Part shown: positions 46,291 through 59,959 of the stretch, one piece after another | How the letters are laid out: the number at the start of each line of letters is the position of its first letter | Position numbering within the stretch: position 1 is the first letter of the stretch | Assembly: GCA_019321725.1 (NCBI GenBank) | Contig: CM033115.1 | Location: 9,620,673-9,684,672, forward strand | DNA length: 64,000 nt | From: Paulownia fortunei | Taxonomy: Eukaryota > Streptophyta > Magnoliopsida > Lamiales > Paulowniaceae | Direction: 5' to 3' | The notes under the pieces: model-generated | Told to the model about the DNA's origin: nothing | The model's database searches: none | What the model saw: the letters and a program-made list of their open reading frames with translations, nothing else | Program-made: the position numbers and the translations under genes

Positions 46291-47359
46291 TATGCATGAA
46301 GAATTATTTACTCAGATATCAAAGCATATGCATACATTTGAAATATTAGGGAGAAGACATTGATGCATATAATATTTTCTATTGTAAGTGTCTTTTCTGA
46401 GTGATGATAGGAATACTGGACATTTAATGGCTGCATTGGTATTTTGCTGAAGTAATCAAGACAATATGATTTCCCCTACCCCCTACCACCTACCCCCGCC
46501 CGCGAATTAAATTTATATATAATTATGCTGACTAGTTAACTTTCGTGTGGTTGGGATTCAGAGTGCCTCGAGTGCTGCCTATAATTGTTGGTTCATTATG
46601 GCCATTTGTTTATTGATTTGACTAGTTAATTTGAATTTGATGGAAGTTGTCAATAATGTCCGTGGTCATTTTAAATGAGAAAGGGTGGGTGGTTTGTGCT
46701 AGGTTGCTATAGGAATATAGAAATAAGATATAGTGTAGTTGGGTAGCAAGTGAAACTGAAAACCAGAGCATGTCGGGTAAAAACTGCCATTTTCCTTTCC
46801 TTGGTTAAAGCTTAAGATATAGTATGAATGCTGTTGTACCATCCTTCCCTTCAACTTAATAAATGTTGCTATGCTGACTCTGATCTTGGAGATGGCTTAT
46901 TGTGTACATAATAATAACACCATCATAATATATAATATTCATGCATGATAATTAATATATTTAAGTCATAATAATATATAATATCCATGCATGATAATTA
47001 ATATATTTAAGTAAGTGATATACATTTAAATGAAAAAAATGAACATAATTTGATTTCTGTACATTATTTGTGTAAAATAATGTTTGACCTTGTAGTTTTA
47101 AATAATAATTTATTGTTTGAAGCTTGATTAAATCAGTTAAATTATTATTTATATACATAATAATAACCACCATAATATATAATATCCATGCATGATAATT
47201 AATAAAATAATTTTTAAAACAAAAAAAGTAGCATAATATTTAATTATAAATAATATATATTTTATTGGTAGTTACAAAATACATGATTTGAATTTAAAAG
47301 TTTAATTTCTTCAAAATTTTCATTAACAGGAATTAGATCTTTCTATAGTTTTAATAGAA
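46291..47359. other. Spacer with a small triplicated repeat
   Basis: No gene recognised. The piece CATGCATGATAATTAAT, with flanking AATATATAATAT, occurs near 46940, 46986 and 47187. A C-rich patch (CCCCTACCCCCTACC) is at about 46475. Confidence 0.6.
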
Positions 47360-47900
47360 AATAGATGGATATAATTATTTGCATATTGGAATGATACAAG
47401 TTGCGGTTCTACCCTTAAATAGTGATGATTTAAATACTTCTGCTTTAATTACTTTACGTGATGTTAGACATAATCAATTTAATGATTCTTTGCTTGGATT
47501 GATTGAAGCACCTTGTACTGGTCCAGTTTATTTTAACTGTTATCTTAATTTTTTTGATAGAAATTTAAGAGATGTTTTAACTTTAAATATCCAAACTCAT
47601 GGTTATGATATGAAATCAGGATCTGAAAATATAAATTTAACTTGTGGGATATACTATAAGGTTATAAACACTATTAGTCCAGGTGCTAAAAAACTAGCTC
47701 CCCATGAAAAACTCTTCTTATAGAAAGCTAATACTACTAAATCTAATATTGCTAGTAAAAAGTATATTGAATGGAATGAAATTAAACTTCCTGAGACTTG
47801 GAACTTAGAAAAAAATTCTGAACCAGAAATTTCTAAAAGAATATTAGAACAAATTATTACAAAATCAGAAGGTAGTGTTAACATACAATTTTATTCTGGA
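47360..47900 (+). pseudogene. Endogenous pararetrovirus movement protein relic, second locus
   Basis: A 114-codon open frame (47379-47723) covers the core of a caulimovirid-type movement protein: HIGMIQVAVLPL, DSLLGLIEA, GPVYFNCYLN and IYYKVINTISPGAKKL. Beyond the TAG at 47721 the same frame continues with TLP-type residues KYIEWNEIKLPETWNL. It differs clearly from the relic at 6969-9931, so a second virus lineage or a much older branch is represented. Role in plasmodesmal movement is family knowledge. Confidence 0.82.
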
Positions 47901-49070
47901 AGAAAAACAACACTTCTTATGAAGTCTAGTTCTAGTCAATATTCTACTTCCTCTATCTTTGATAAATTAGAAGGAACTTCTATGTCTAGAAATCACTCAT
48001 TCTGATTATTCAACAGATGATAATAATTCTAATTTTGAATGTGAAATTAATACTATAACAAAAGATAATAAAATATTATCCATAAATCAAAATATTAAAC
48101 TTATTTTACAAAAAAATTAAAAACTTTAGAAGATGATTTCATTCTAAATGGTCTGAAGAAATTCAGAAAAAGTTTAAAGAACTTTATTTTGAATATAACG
48201 AAATAAATGGTTTAATGGTATGAATTAGTTAAACCTAATGAAAATTATAAAGAAATAAATATCTTAGAAGAAGAATTAAATATATGAAATTGTACATGGT
48301 AAGATTGTTAGGTCATTCCATCCTCCTCCTAAAGCTATTATATTATGAAAAATAATAATGAAGATCTTAATGCTTGACCCTTTTTAAAAAAGGAAGAAAC
48401 AAATCTATCAAAAATAATATTACAAAATAATACTAAATTTTTAAACCAAAAATTCCTAAAAGAACCAGATAGTAGTGTTAATATACAATTTTGTTCTGGA
48501 AGAACACTTCTTATGAAGTCTAGTTCTAGTTAATATTCTACTTCCTCTATCCTTGATAAATTAGAAGGAACTTCTATCATCCTCTTTATTCAACAGATGA
48601 TAATAATTCTAATTTTGAATTTGAAATTAATACTATAACAAAAGATAATAAAATATTATCCATAAATCAAAATATTTAGCTTATTTTATAAAAAATATAT
48701 AATAAACCTATTAATAAAAACTTCAGAAGATGGTTTCATTCTAAATAGTTTGAAGAAATTCAAAAAAAGTTTAAAGAACTTTATTTTGAATATGTCGAAA
48801 TAAATGGTTTAATTGATTTCAGAGAATGGTATGAATTAGTTAAACCTAATGGAAATTATAAAGAAAGAAATGTCTTAAAAGAAGAATTAAATATATGGAA
48901 TTGTACAGATGGTAAGATTGTTAGGTCATTCCATCCTCCTCCTAAAGCTATTATTATCAAAAATAATAATGAAGATCTTAATGCTCAACCCTTTTTAAAA
49001 AAGGAAGAAACAAATCTATCAAAAATGATATTACAAAATAATTTCACTAATATAAGTTTACAACAAATTG
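47865..49070 (+). repeat. Tandem duplication inside the viral relic (about 605 bp)
   Basis: The sequence from GGTAGTGTTAACATACAATTTT at 47871 to the FLKKEETNLSK region near 48400 is repeated from about 48470 to 49070. The second copy is more complete and includes about 60 bases missing in the first near 48205-48215. Confidence 0.85.
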
Positions 49071-49497
49071 AAAAATAATTAAATAAAATTAAAAATAATA
49101 TTTACAAGAATGATAAAATCATTCTTAAAGAAAAACCTTCTACTTTCGCTCCGCCACTCCAACCTATTGTTGTACAACCAGGAGTAAAACTTGAACTTGA
49201 AATATTTAAAACTAGAAATGAAGAATTAATAGAAGCCTTCTTCATAAAATGAAGAATTTAGAGATAACTGAAAAGGATAAAGGAAAAGGAACTCTTCAAT
49301 GTAATAATATAGAAGAAAAACTTATTTTTAAAAATAATTCTGAAACTGAAGAAATAATTACTGATGATGAAGAAGAGCTTAAGAAAAAAATTCTAAATTT
49401 CAGGATGTAATACTGAATTTTGGAAAGAAAAATTCATTTAAATATTACATGTTCTTTTTGCTGAAAAAGTTAGAGAAAAAATAAGAAAAATATCTCT
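47900..49497 (+). pseudogene. Pararetrovirus coat-protein-side relic, + strand
   Basis: Downstream of the movement domain, pieces such as EIQKKFKELYFEY, EWYELVKPNGNYKE, FHPPPKAIIIKNNNEDLNAQ and NTEFWKEKF then LFAEKVREKIRKIS can be read. The last resemble the nucleocapsid part of caulimovirid polyproteins. Many stops and frame changes are present. Near 49497 the + strand homology ends and antisense protease sequence begins. Confidence 0.7.
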
Positions 49498-49499
49498 CA

Positions 49500-49760
49500 A
49501 TTCTGTTTTTAAACATATTCCTTCATTACAAATGATTACATTACTTAATTTATATTTAACATTCATTTTAGAACCTTGGTCTGAATTTAGAACAGTCTTT
49601 CTTTTTTCAAAATATCTAGTAGGAATTATTCCTTCTTGTATACAATTAATATCAGCACCACTATCAATAAATGCAATTGTTTGAAAAGTATATTCATTAT
49701 TTACTATTATTGTTAAATAAACATACCATTTTTGAAATGTAATAGAATAAACAACAAATT
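49500..49760 (-). pseudogene. Pararetrovirus aspartic protease relic, second locus
   Basis: On the - strand the segment reads TIAFIDSGADINCIQEGIIP, with the DSGAD active site, then TRYFEKRKTVLNSDQGSKM and ICNEGICLKTEL. This is the caulimovirid protease with its surrounding residues. It is in opposite orientation to the movement and coat pieces to its left. The frame is open for most of the domain. Confidence 0.82.
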
Positions 49761-50380
49761 CATTATCCTCTTTTTCTTCAAGAAATTCAAAAGTTTTATT
49801 TTGACTAGTACTACCCCCTCTAATTCTTTTATTAAAGAATTAAGATTAAGTGTATTAACTTTAGTTTTTATTTCTTGAACTTCTATTTTTAATTCATTGA
49901 CTTCATTTACGTCTTCAATTGTGATTTTTTTAGATTTTAATCTATAATCATTAGTGACTCGATCTAAAATTTCTTTGATATTGTAAACTGGTTTAATAGT
50001 ATTACTTTTATAATTTTGTTGAATATTATTTTCAGAAAAGTTTTTAACAAATTAACTTATGATTTTCTTTTTTAAAATAGGATCTTCAATTTGTTCAATA
50101 ATATCAAGAAATAGATTATCTGTTTTTCTTTAAAAATGATTTTATCATTCTTGTAAATATCATTTTCAATTTTATTTAATTGTTTTCCAATTTCTCGTAA
50201 ACTTATATTAGTAAAATTATTTTGTAATATTATTTTTGATAGATTTGTTTCTTCCTTTTTTAAAAAGGATTGAGCATTAAGATCTTCATTATTATTTTTC
50301 ATAATAATAGATTTAGGAGGAGGATGGAATGACCTAAGACATTTATTTCTTTATAATTTCCATTAGGTTTAACTAATTCA
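49761..50380 (-). pseudogene. Pararetrovirus coat-protein-side relic, - strand
   Basis: Upstream of the protease on the same strand. A 76-codon frame (50072-50302) reads MKNNNEDLNAQSFLKKEETN and NNFTNISLREIGKQLNKIEN. The same words occur on + at about 48960-49090, so the two halves of this locus are an inverted repeat. It is cut by the gap at 50381. Confidence 0.78.
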
Positions 50381-50480
50381 NNNNNNNNNNNNNNNNNNNN
50401 NNNNNNNNNNNNNNNNNNNNNNNNNNNNNNNNNNNNNNNNNNNNNNNNNNNNNNNNNNNNNNNNNNNNNNNNNNNNNNNN
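50381..50480. other. Assembly gap (100 N)
   Basis: 100 undetermined bases between the viral relic and satellite B; true length unknown. Confidence 0.99.
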
Positions 50481-53400
50481 AGCACACTAGATCAATAATT
50501 AAAATATTTATAAAACTTAAAATTTATCAAAAATTCAATGTAAGTTAAATAAATAAATAATAATGCGTATAGAAAATTCAAAAAGTAAATATAGTTACTT
50601 CCAAGTTATGGATTGAATATTTAAATTAAAATTTAATTTAATTTCTTAGATAGAATTTAGTTGAAATATATAATCAATTTAACTTTGAAATATTGGTGTA
50701 AGAACAATTAATTTCTTTTGAATATTTGAATTTTTAATTATAATTACTAATGTTTTTAGGGCACTAAAATGCTTTTTAAACCAAATACAATTATCAAACA
50801 TAACATATAAACTAAGAGAGGGTAAAAACAGTACCTTGTCTTATTTTTAATGGAAATAAGTTATAATACCATAAATAGTAATAAAAATAGTGTATTCATT
50901 ATTTTTAAAGTAAATAACTTACGATACGCTAAATAGTATTAAATTGTTTTTAATTAAAAAAACTAAATTATTATTTTAATTTCAAAATTATTATTGATCG
51001 ATTTTTATTTTATGGTAATTTTAATTATATATACTCAATTTTACTAGCACACTAGATCATTAATTAAAATATTTATAAAACTTAAAATTTATCAAAAATT
51101 CATGTAAGTTAAATAAATAAATAAATAATGCGTATAGAAAATTCAAAAAATAAATATAGTTACTTCCAAGTTATGGATTGAATATTTAAATTAAAATTTA
51201 ATTTAAATTCTTAGATAGAATTTAGTTGAAATATATAATCAATTTAACTTTGAAATATTGGTGTAAGAATAATTAATTTCTTTTGAATATTTGAATTTTT
51301 AATTATAATTACTAATGGTTTTAGGGCACTAAAATGCTTTTTAATCCAAATACAATTATCAAACATAGCATATAAACTAAGAGGAGGGTAAAAACAGTAG
51401 CTTGTCTTATTTTTATGGAAATAAGTTATAATACCATAAATAGTAATAAAAATAGTGTATTCATTTTTTAAAGTAAATAACTTACGATACGCTAAATAGA
51501 ATTAAATTTTTTTAATTAAAAAAACTAAATTATTTATTTTATTTTCAAAATTATTATTCATCGATTTTTATATTTTATGGTATTTAATTTAAATATATAT
51601 ACTCAATTTTACTAGCACACTAGCTCAATAATTAAAATATTTAAAACTTAAAATTTATCAAAAATTCAATGTAAGTTAAATAAATAAATAAATAAGCGTA
51701 TAGAAAATTCAAAAAGTAAATATAGTTACTTCCAAGTTATGGATTGAATATTTAAATTAAAATTTAATTTAATTCTTAGATAGAATTTAGTTGAATATAT
51801 AATCAATTTAACTTTGAAATATTGGTGTAAGAACAATTAATTTCTTTTGAATATTTGAATTTTTAATTATAATTACTAATGGTTTTGGGGCACTAAAATA
51901 ATTTTTAAACCAAATACAATTATCAAACATAACATATAAACTAAGAGAGGGTAAAAACAGTACCTTGTCTTATTTTTAATGAAATAAGTTATAATACCAT
52001 AAATAGTAATAAAAATAGTGTATTCATTATTTTTAAAGTAAATAACTTACGATACGCTAAATAGTATTTAATTATTTTTAATTAAAAAAACTAAATTATT
52101 ATTTTAATTTCAAAATTATTATTGATCGATTTTTATATTTTATGGTATTTAATTTAATTATATATACTCAATTTTACTAGCACACTAGATCATAATTAAA
52201 ATATTATAAAAACTTAAAATCTATCAAACATTCAGTGTAAGTTAAATAAATAAATGAATAATGCGTATAGAAAATTCAAAAAAAAATATAGTTACTTCCA
52301 AGTTATGGATTGAATATTTAAATTAAAATTTAATTTAAATTCTTAGATAGAATTTAGTTGAAATATATAATCATTTAACTTTGAAATATTGGTGTAAGAA
52401 TAATTAATTTCTTTTGAATATTTGAATTTTTAATTATAATTACTAATGGTTTTAGGGCACTAAAATGCTTTTTAAACAAAATACAATTATCAAACATAGC
52501 ATATAAACTAAGAGGAGGGTAAAAACAGTAGCTTGTCTTATTTTTATGGAAATAAGTTATAATACATAAATAGTAATAAAAATAGTGTATTCATTATTTT
52601 TAAAGTAAATAACTTACGATACGCTAAATAGAATTAAATTGTTTTTTTAATTAAAAAAACTAAATTATTTATTTTATTTTCAAAATTATTATTCATTGAT
52701 TTTTATATTTTATGGTATTTAATTTAAATATATATACTCAATTTTACTAGCACACTAGCTCAATAATTAAAATATTTATAAAACTTAAAATCTATCAACA
52801 ATTCAATGTAAGTTAAATAAATAAATAAGTAATTCGATAGAAAATTCAAAAAGTAAATAAGTTACTTCCAAGTTATGGATTGAATATTTAAATTAAAATT
52901 TAATTTAATTTCTTAGATAGAATTTAGTTGAAATATATAATCAATTTAACTTTGAAATATTGGTGTAAGAACAATTAATTTCTTTCGAATATTTGAATTT
53001 CTAATTATAATTACTAATGATTTTAGGGCTCTAAAATGCTTTTTTAACTCAAATACAATTATCAAACATAGCATATAAACTAAGAGAAGGGTAAAAATAG
53101 TACCTTGTCTTATTTTCAATGGAAATAACTTATAATATAAATAAAGTAATAAAAATAGTGTATTCATTATTTTTAAAATAATAACTTACGATACGCTAAA
53201 TAGTATTAAATTATTTTTAATTAAAAAAACTAAATTCTTTATTTTAATTTCAAAATTATTATTGATCGATTTTTATATTTTATGGTATTTAATTTAAATA
53301 TATATACTCAATTTTACTAGCACACTTCTCAATAATTAAAATATTTATAAAACATAAAATTTATCAAAAATTCAATATAAGTTAAATAAATAAATAATGC

Positions 53401-55600
53401 GTATAGAAAATTCAAAAAGTAAACATAGTTACTTCCAAGTTATGGATTGAATATTTAAATTAAATTTTAATTTAAATTCTTTGATAGAATTTAGTTGAAA
53501 TATATAATTAATTTAAGTTTGAAATATTGGTGTAAAAATAATTAATTTCTTTTGAATATTTGAATTTTTAATGATAATTACTAATGGTTTTGGCGCACTG
53601 AAATGATATTTAAACACAAATACAATTGTCAAGCATAACATATAAACTAAGAGGAAGGGCAAAAACAGCACTTTGTCTTTTTTTAATGGAAATAATTATA
53701 ATACCATAAATAGTAATAAAAATAGTATATTCATTATTTTTAAAGTAAATAAGTTGTGATACTCTAAATAGTATTAAATTGTTTTTAATTAAAAAAACTA
53801 AATTTTTTATTTTTAATTCAAAATTATAATTTATGGATTTTTTTGTTTTATGATATTTAATTTAAATATATATACTCAATTTTACTAGCACACTAGCTCA
53901 ATAATTAAAATATTTATAAAACTTAAAATCTATCAAAAATTCAATGTAAGTTAAATAAATAAATAAATAATTCGTATAGAAATTTCAAAAAGTAAATATA
54001 GTTACTTCCATGCTATGGATTGAATATCTAAATTAAAATTTAATTTAAATTCTTATATAGAATTTAGTTGAAATATATAATTAATTTAACTTTGAAATAT
54101 TGGTGTAAGAAGAATTAATTTCTTTTTAATATTTGAATTTTTAATTATAATTACTAATGGTTTTAGCGCGCTGAAATAATTTTTAAACACAAATACAATT
54201 ATCAAACATAACATATAAACTAAGAGGAAGGGTAAAAACAGTACTTTGTCTTATTTTTAATGAAAATAAGTTATAATACCATAAATAGTAATAAAAATAG
54301 TGTATTCATTATTTTTAAAGTAAATAACTTACTATATGCTAAATAGTATTACATTGTTTTTAATTAAAAAAACTAAATTATTTATTTTAATTTCAAAATT
54401 TTTATTGATCGATTTTTATATTTTATGGTATTTAATTTAAATATATATACTCAATTTTACTAGCACACTATCTCAATGATTAAAATATTTATAAAACATA
54501 AAATTTATCAAAAATCAATGTAAGTTAAATAAATAAATAATGCGTATAGAAAATTCAAAAAGTAAATATAGTTACTTCCAAGTTATGGATTGAATATTCA
54601 AATTAAAATTTAATTTAAATTCTTAGATAGAATTTAGTTGAAATATATAATCAATTTAACTTTGAAATATTGGTGTAATAATAATTAATTTCTTTCGAAT
54701 ATTTGAATTTTTAATTATAATTACTAATGGTTTTAGGGCTCTAAAATGCTTTTTAAACCCAAATACAATTATCAAACATAGCATATAAACTAAGAGAAGG
54801 GTAAAAACAGTACCTTGTCTTATTTTCAATGGAAATAACTTATAATACCATAAATAGTAATAAAAATAGTGTATTCATTATTTTTAAAGAAAATAACTTA
54901 CGATACGCTAAATAGTATTAAATTATTTTTAATTAAAAAACCTAAATTATTTATTTTAATTTCAAAATTTTTATTGATCGATTTTTATATTTTATGGTAT
55001 TTAACTTAAATATATATACTCAATTTTACTAGCACACTAGTTCAATAATTAAAATATTTATAAAACATAAAATTTATCAAAAATTCAATGTAAGTTAAAT
55101 AAATAAATAATGCGTATAGAAAATTCAAAAAGTAAATATAGTTACTTCCATGTTATGGATTGAATATTTAAATTAAAATTTAATTTAAATTCCTAGATAG
55201 AATTTAGGTGAGATATATAATCAATTTAACTTTGAAATATTGGTGTAAGAACAATTAATTTCTTTCGAATATTTAAATTTTTAATTATAATTACTAATGG
55301 TTTTAGGGCTCTAAAATGCTTTTTAAACTCAAATACAATTATCAAACATAGCATATAAACTAAGAGAAGGGTAAAAATAGTACCTTGTCTTATTTTTAAT
55401 GGAAATAACTTATAATACCATAAATAGTAATAAAAATAGTGTATTCATTATTTTTAAAGTAAATAACTTATGATACGCTAAATAGTATTAAATTGTTTTT
55501 AATTAAAAAAACAAAATTCTTTATTTTAATTTCAAAATTATTATTGATCGATTTTTATATTTTATGGTATTTAATTTAATTATATATACTAGTTCACTAG
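50481..55600. repeat. Satellite B: nine units of about 568 bp
   Basis: The anchor AGCACACTAG (or a variant) occurs at 50481, 51046, 51614, 52179, 52749, 53319, 53887, 54462 and 55031, with spacings of 565, 568, 565, 570, 570, 568, 575 and 569 bp. The array fades out at about 55590 in a diverged anchor, AGTTCACTAG. No coding potential. Regular spacing contrasts with satellite A. Confidence 0.96.
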
Positions 55601-55909
55601 AACATTCCACTTTATAATAAGTTCAGATAAATTTTATGTAACGAAACTTTAGATATAGGAAAAATATATAATAATCGTGTAGGTGGAAATTTCAACAAGA
55701 GATACATCAGTCTTTAATCCAAGAGAAAAGATTGTCCATTTCCAGTTTCTGAGACTTTGGATTACATTTGAAAAAATGTGATGCTCTTATGTAAGTGGAG
55801 CTTGCATAAAGACATCAAATAGCATAGGTACAAGTTTCTCTACAAACAAAGTGTAAGTATATGTTGTCGAAATATTTCCCTAACTGAAAATGAGAGAGAT
55901 GGAATGAAA
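55601..55909. other. Spacer after satellite B, nothing recognised
   Basis: Unique-looking sequence of slightly higher GC content. No gene seen. Confidence 0.5.
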
Positions 55910-58900
55910 AGAGACAAAATTTACAGGTGCAAAAGCAATAAATTGCCAAGCATAAAGCATTAGAAGAGGCTACACACTATTGCAAAAAAATGGCAGCATA
56001 AACAACAATGAATTAGGTCAATACCCTTGGAGAATCAGAAACTACGATAAGGTGCGAGCAATTTATTGCAGAAACTTCTTTACTACTAATTAAAATGCTA
56101 TTCTTCACAAAGACAAGCAAAGAAATCGATCCTAACACGTAGAAGCAATTCTTGACATTTTTAATTATAAGCAATATAAGGTACAAAAAAGAGAGAAATA
56201 TAAATTTAAAACTCACCCGACTAAAACTTTCTTAACCTTCTAAGTACGGAAAAAAATGATGTAAAATCTAGACAATTCCATACAGCAGCAACGCAAGTAT
56301 CTCATCCCAATGCTTTTGAGCTGTATTTCAAAGTCAATTTATTCATCAAGACAATTGGTTACATTATGAAGTGATTTGAAAAAGGCAAATGAACATTCTT
56401 GGAATAAAGCGAGCAGAAATATATAATACCTGTGAGGTATAAGCATACATATATGAACTGATTTTTCTTTGCAAGTTCAAAGTTCTTTACCTTGCTATTC
56501 ATCTTTCAACGAGGTTGCAGCCTAAAAAAGCAGGAAACTTTCTCAGTCAAGAAAAATAAGTTAAGAAAAGAAGACAGGAAGAATTATTTTTTTTTTCAAG
56601 AGACTTCGAGCTTACCTAGTGAGATCAATAATCTATGTTTCTCAGTAAACATATCTCCTCTTTTCAGCTTCATTATAAATATGAATTTTGAACTGGTAAG
56701 ACACAAGAAAAAAATAAAAGATTCTATGACACGAAAAACTCTACAAGCCTACACAAAAACGAGTAAATATGACACTGCACAAAGTAATTTGGTAACTAGG
56801 TAAGACCAATTGTTTAAAAGAAATAAAATAAGATTAGATTGGAGAATTGAGACAACACAAAGAAGGCATTCCGTTCTCTCAAAGATGGAAAAAAAATTGA
56901 AACTATGTACACGCCACAACCATAAAGGATGTAACATCTTTGTAAAGAATTACCGGGCTAAACGTTTGGTAACCTTCCAATATCTCCAATATAATAGCCT
57001 CGGCTTGTGACCTGGAATAATAACTACGCATCAGAAGCCATAAATTTAAATTTAATGATAGTAGTTAGACATTCAAAAAGGAAGAGAATGCTGTTTCATG
57101 ATGAATTACAAGACTAGCAAGCTCTTCAAGTACCAATATGACTTCTTCCACCCGTGCTGGAGGCTAGGTATCCCACCTGCACGCACGTAGAATGCAATAA
57201 TTCAAATAACATATAAATGGATCACAAAACGTATAGAGAGAGAAGTTTTTTGATCACAAACCCAAGTCATTCTCATTTGTCAAGAATTTTCTTAATATGA
57301 CGTGTCAAGATTTGAAATTCGCTAACTTCAGCTTTAGCCAAATTCCAATTACATATTTTATAGTTGCAAGTAAGATACTCAGAGTGAAATACTAGATACA
57401 AAAATCATTCATCACACCACATATCAATTTAAAGTTCAAAATAGGATTCAAATAACTAATTCAAGGAAAATAGCTTCTACAAGCATATCAAAGAGAATCT
57501 GCTACGATGAGAAGGAATAAGCTCATCAGTTTCGAGAGCAAACAAGAAGTACACAATATGCATCCATCAAGGGTGGAAATTAGTCTTTGTAGAATCTGTG
57601 AATGATTTAACCACTTATTAACAACAACATTAACTAAAATTGATCACTAAACTTGGTAAATATATTAATAAAAATATCAGTATATAACTCTTTGGACCCA
57701 CAAGAACACAGATAATCAAAAATGCAAAACCATAAAAAAAAACACACACACACACACAATACATATGGGCATGTGATGGACTGCAGCAGGTGCATCAACA
57801 TTCTGCTAAAAAACTTCTACAGAAACCACTTTTTTATTAAGTAAATATAAATCACAAACAGAATAACTACCTTTAAACAAGAAATTATATCGAGTTGATG
57901 GTCTCAAAATTTACAAGTGTAGAAGCAACAAATGCCAAACATAATGCACAAGAAGATGTTATAATCTGCACATACTACTGCAAAAAAAAGGCAGCATAAA
58001 CAACAATGAATTAGGTCAATCCCTTTGGAGAATTCTATGAGCAATTCATTGCAGCGACAACTTCTTTACTACTAAGTAACATGTTATTCTTCACGACGAT
58101 AAGTAAAGAGACTGATCCTAACATGTAGAAGAAATTCTAGACATTTTTGAAATCTAAACAATGTAAGTTGCTAAAAAGTAAGAAATATAAATTAAAACAC
58201 ACCAGACTAAAACTTTTAAAAACTTCTAAGAAATAGAAAAAACAAAGTAAAATTCAAACAACTCCACCCAGCAGCAATGCAAATGTTTCATCCCAATACT
58301 TTTGAGTTGTATTTTGAATGGCAATTTATTCATCAAGACAATGGGTTACATTATGAAGTGAATTGAAAGGAAAAAGAACATTCCTGCAATAAAATAAGAA
58401 GAAATATATAATACCTGTAAGGTATAAGCATAGCATATGAACTGCTTTTCCTTTGCGAGTTCAAAGTTCTTTATCTTGCCATTCATCTTTCAATGAGGTT
58501 GCAGCCCAAAAAAGCAGGAGACTTCCTCAGTCAAGAAGCTAAAGCAGAATTATTTTTTATTTCAAGAGACTTCGAGCTTACAAGTGAGATACATAATCTA
58601 TGCAGAATTATGAATATAAATTTTGAACTTATAAAGCGAGTAACATTCGGCATCATGTCATATGATATTGCACAAAGTAGTTTGGTAACTAGGTAGGACC
58701 AATTGTTAAAAAAATAAAACAAGGCTAGATTGGAGAATTGAGACAACACCGAGAAGGCATACCTTTGTCTCAAAGATGGAAAAGAAAATTGAAACTATGT
58801 ACACACTATAGCCATAAAGGATATAACATCTTGTAAAGAATTACCTATCTAGACGCATGGTAACATTTCAATATCTCCAATATAATAGTCTCACCCTGTG

Positions 58901-59880
58901 ACCTGCAACAATAACTACACATCAAAAGTTATAAATTTAAATCTAAACAATGTAAGTTGCTAAAAAGTAAGAAATATAAATTAAAACACACCAGACTAAA
59001 ACTTTTAAATACTTTTAATAAATAAAAAAAACAAAGTAAAATTCAAACAACTCCACCCAGCAGCAATGCAAGTGTTTCATCCCAATGCTTTTGAGTTGTA
59101 TTTCGAATGTCAATTTATTCATCAAGACAATGGGTTACATTATGAAGTGAATTGAAAGGAAAAAGAACATTCCTGCAATAAAACAAGAAGAAATATATAA
59201 TACCTGTAAGGTATAAGCATATCATATGAACTGCTTTTCCTTTGCGAGTTTAAAGTTCTTTACCTTGCCATTCATCTTTCAATGAGATTGTTTCCCAAAA
59301 AAGCAGGAGACTTCCTCAGTCAAGAAGACAAAGCAGAATTATTTTTTATTTCAAGAGACTTTGAGCTTACAAGTGAGATGCATAATCTATGTTTCTTAGT
59401 AAACATACCTTTCTCTTTTCAGCTTTATTCATTCTGAATATGAATTTTGAACTTATAAAGCGAGTAACATTCAGCATCATGTCATACGCTATTGCACAAA
59501 GTAGTTTGGTAACTAGGTAGGACCAATTGCTAAAAAAATAAAACAAGGCTAGATTGGAGAATTGAGACAATACCGAGAAGGCATACATTTGTCTCAAAGA
59601 TGGAAAACAAAATTGAAACTATGTACACACTATAGCCATAAAGGATATAACATCTTGTAAAGAATTACCTATCTAAACGCATGGTAACATTTCAATATCT
59701 CCAATATAATAGTCTCGTCCGGTGACCTGCAACAATAACTACACATCAAAAGCCATAAATTTAAATTTATTGATAGTAATTAGACATTCGAATAGGAAGA
59801 GAATATTGTTTTACGATGAATTATAAGACTAGCAAGCTCGTCGAGTACCAACATGACTTCTTCCACCTGTGCTGCAGGCA
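55910..59880 (-). repeat. Threefold repeated exon-like module, unidentified
   Basis: Blocks at about 55910-57160, 57907-58930 and 58938-59880 share long stretches, such as GGCAGCATAAACAACAATGAATTAG (first two) and TTCAAAGTTCTTTACCTTGC (all three). On the - strand, possible exons recur: one reading VEEVILVLEELASL (about 57110-57160) or VEEVMLVLDELASL (about 59830-59875), and one after GTTGCAG reading VTGRDYYIGDIEMLP (about 59670-59730). I do not recognise the gene. The third block lacks the first third of the module. Confidence 0.6.
57161..57906. other. Spacer between repeated modules
   Basis: No gene recognised. A (CA)n microsatellite stands at about 57740-57758. Confidence 0.5.
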
Positions 59881-59959
59881 AGGAATTTCACATACACATA
59901 GAACGTGGTTATTCAAAAAATATACAAATGGATTAGAAAACATAAAGAAAAAGAAGTCT

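Noticed and set aside
50299..50487. Frame running through the N gap
   Set aside because: Produced by undetermined bases.
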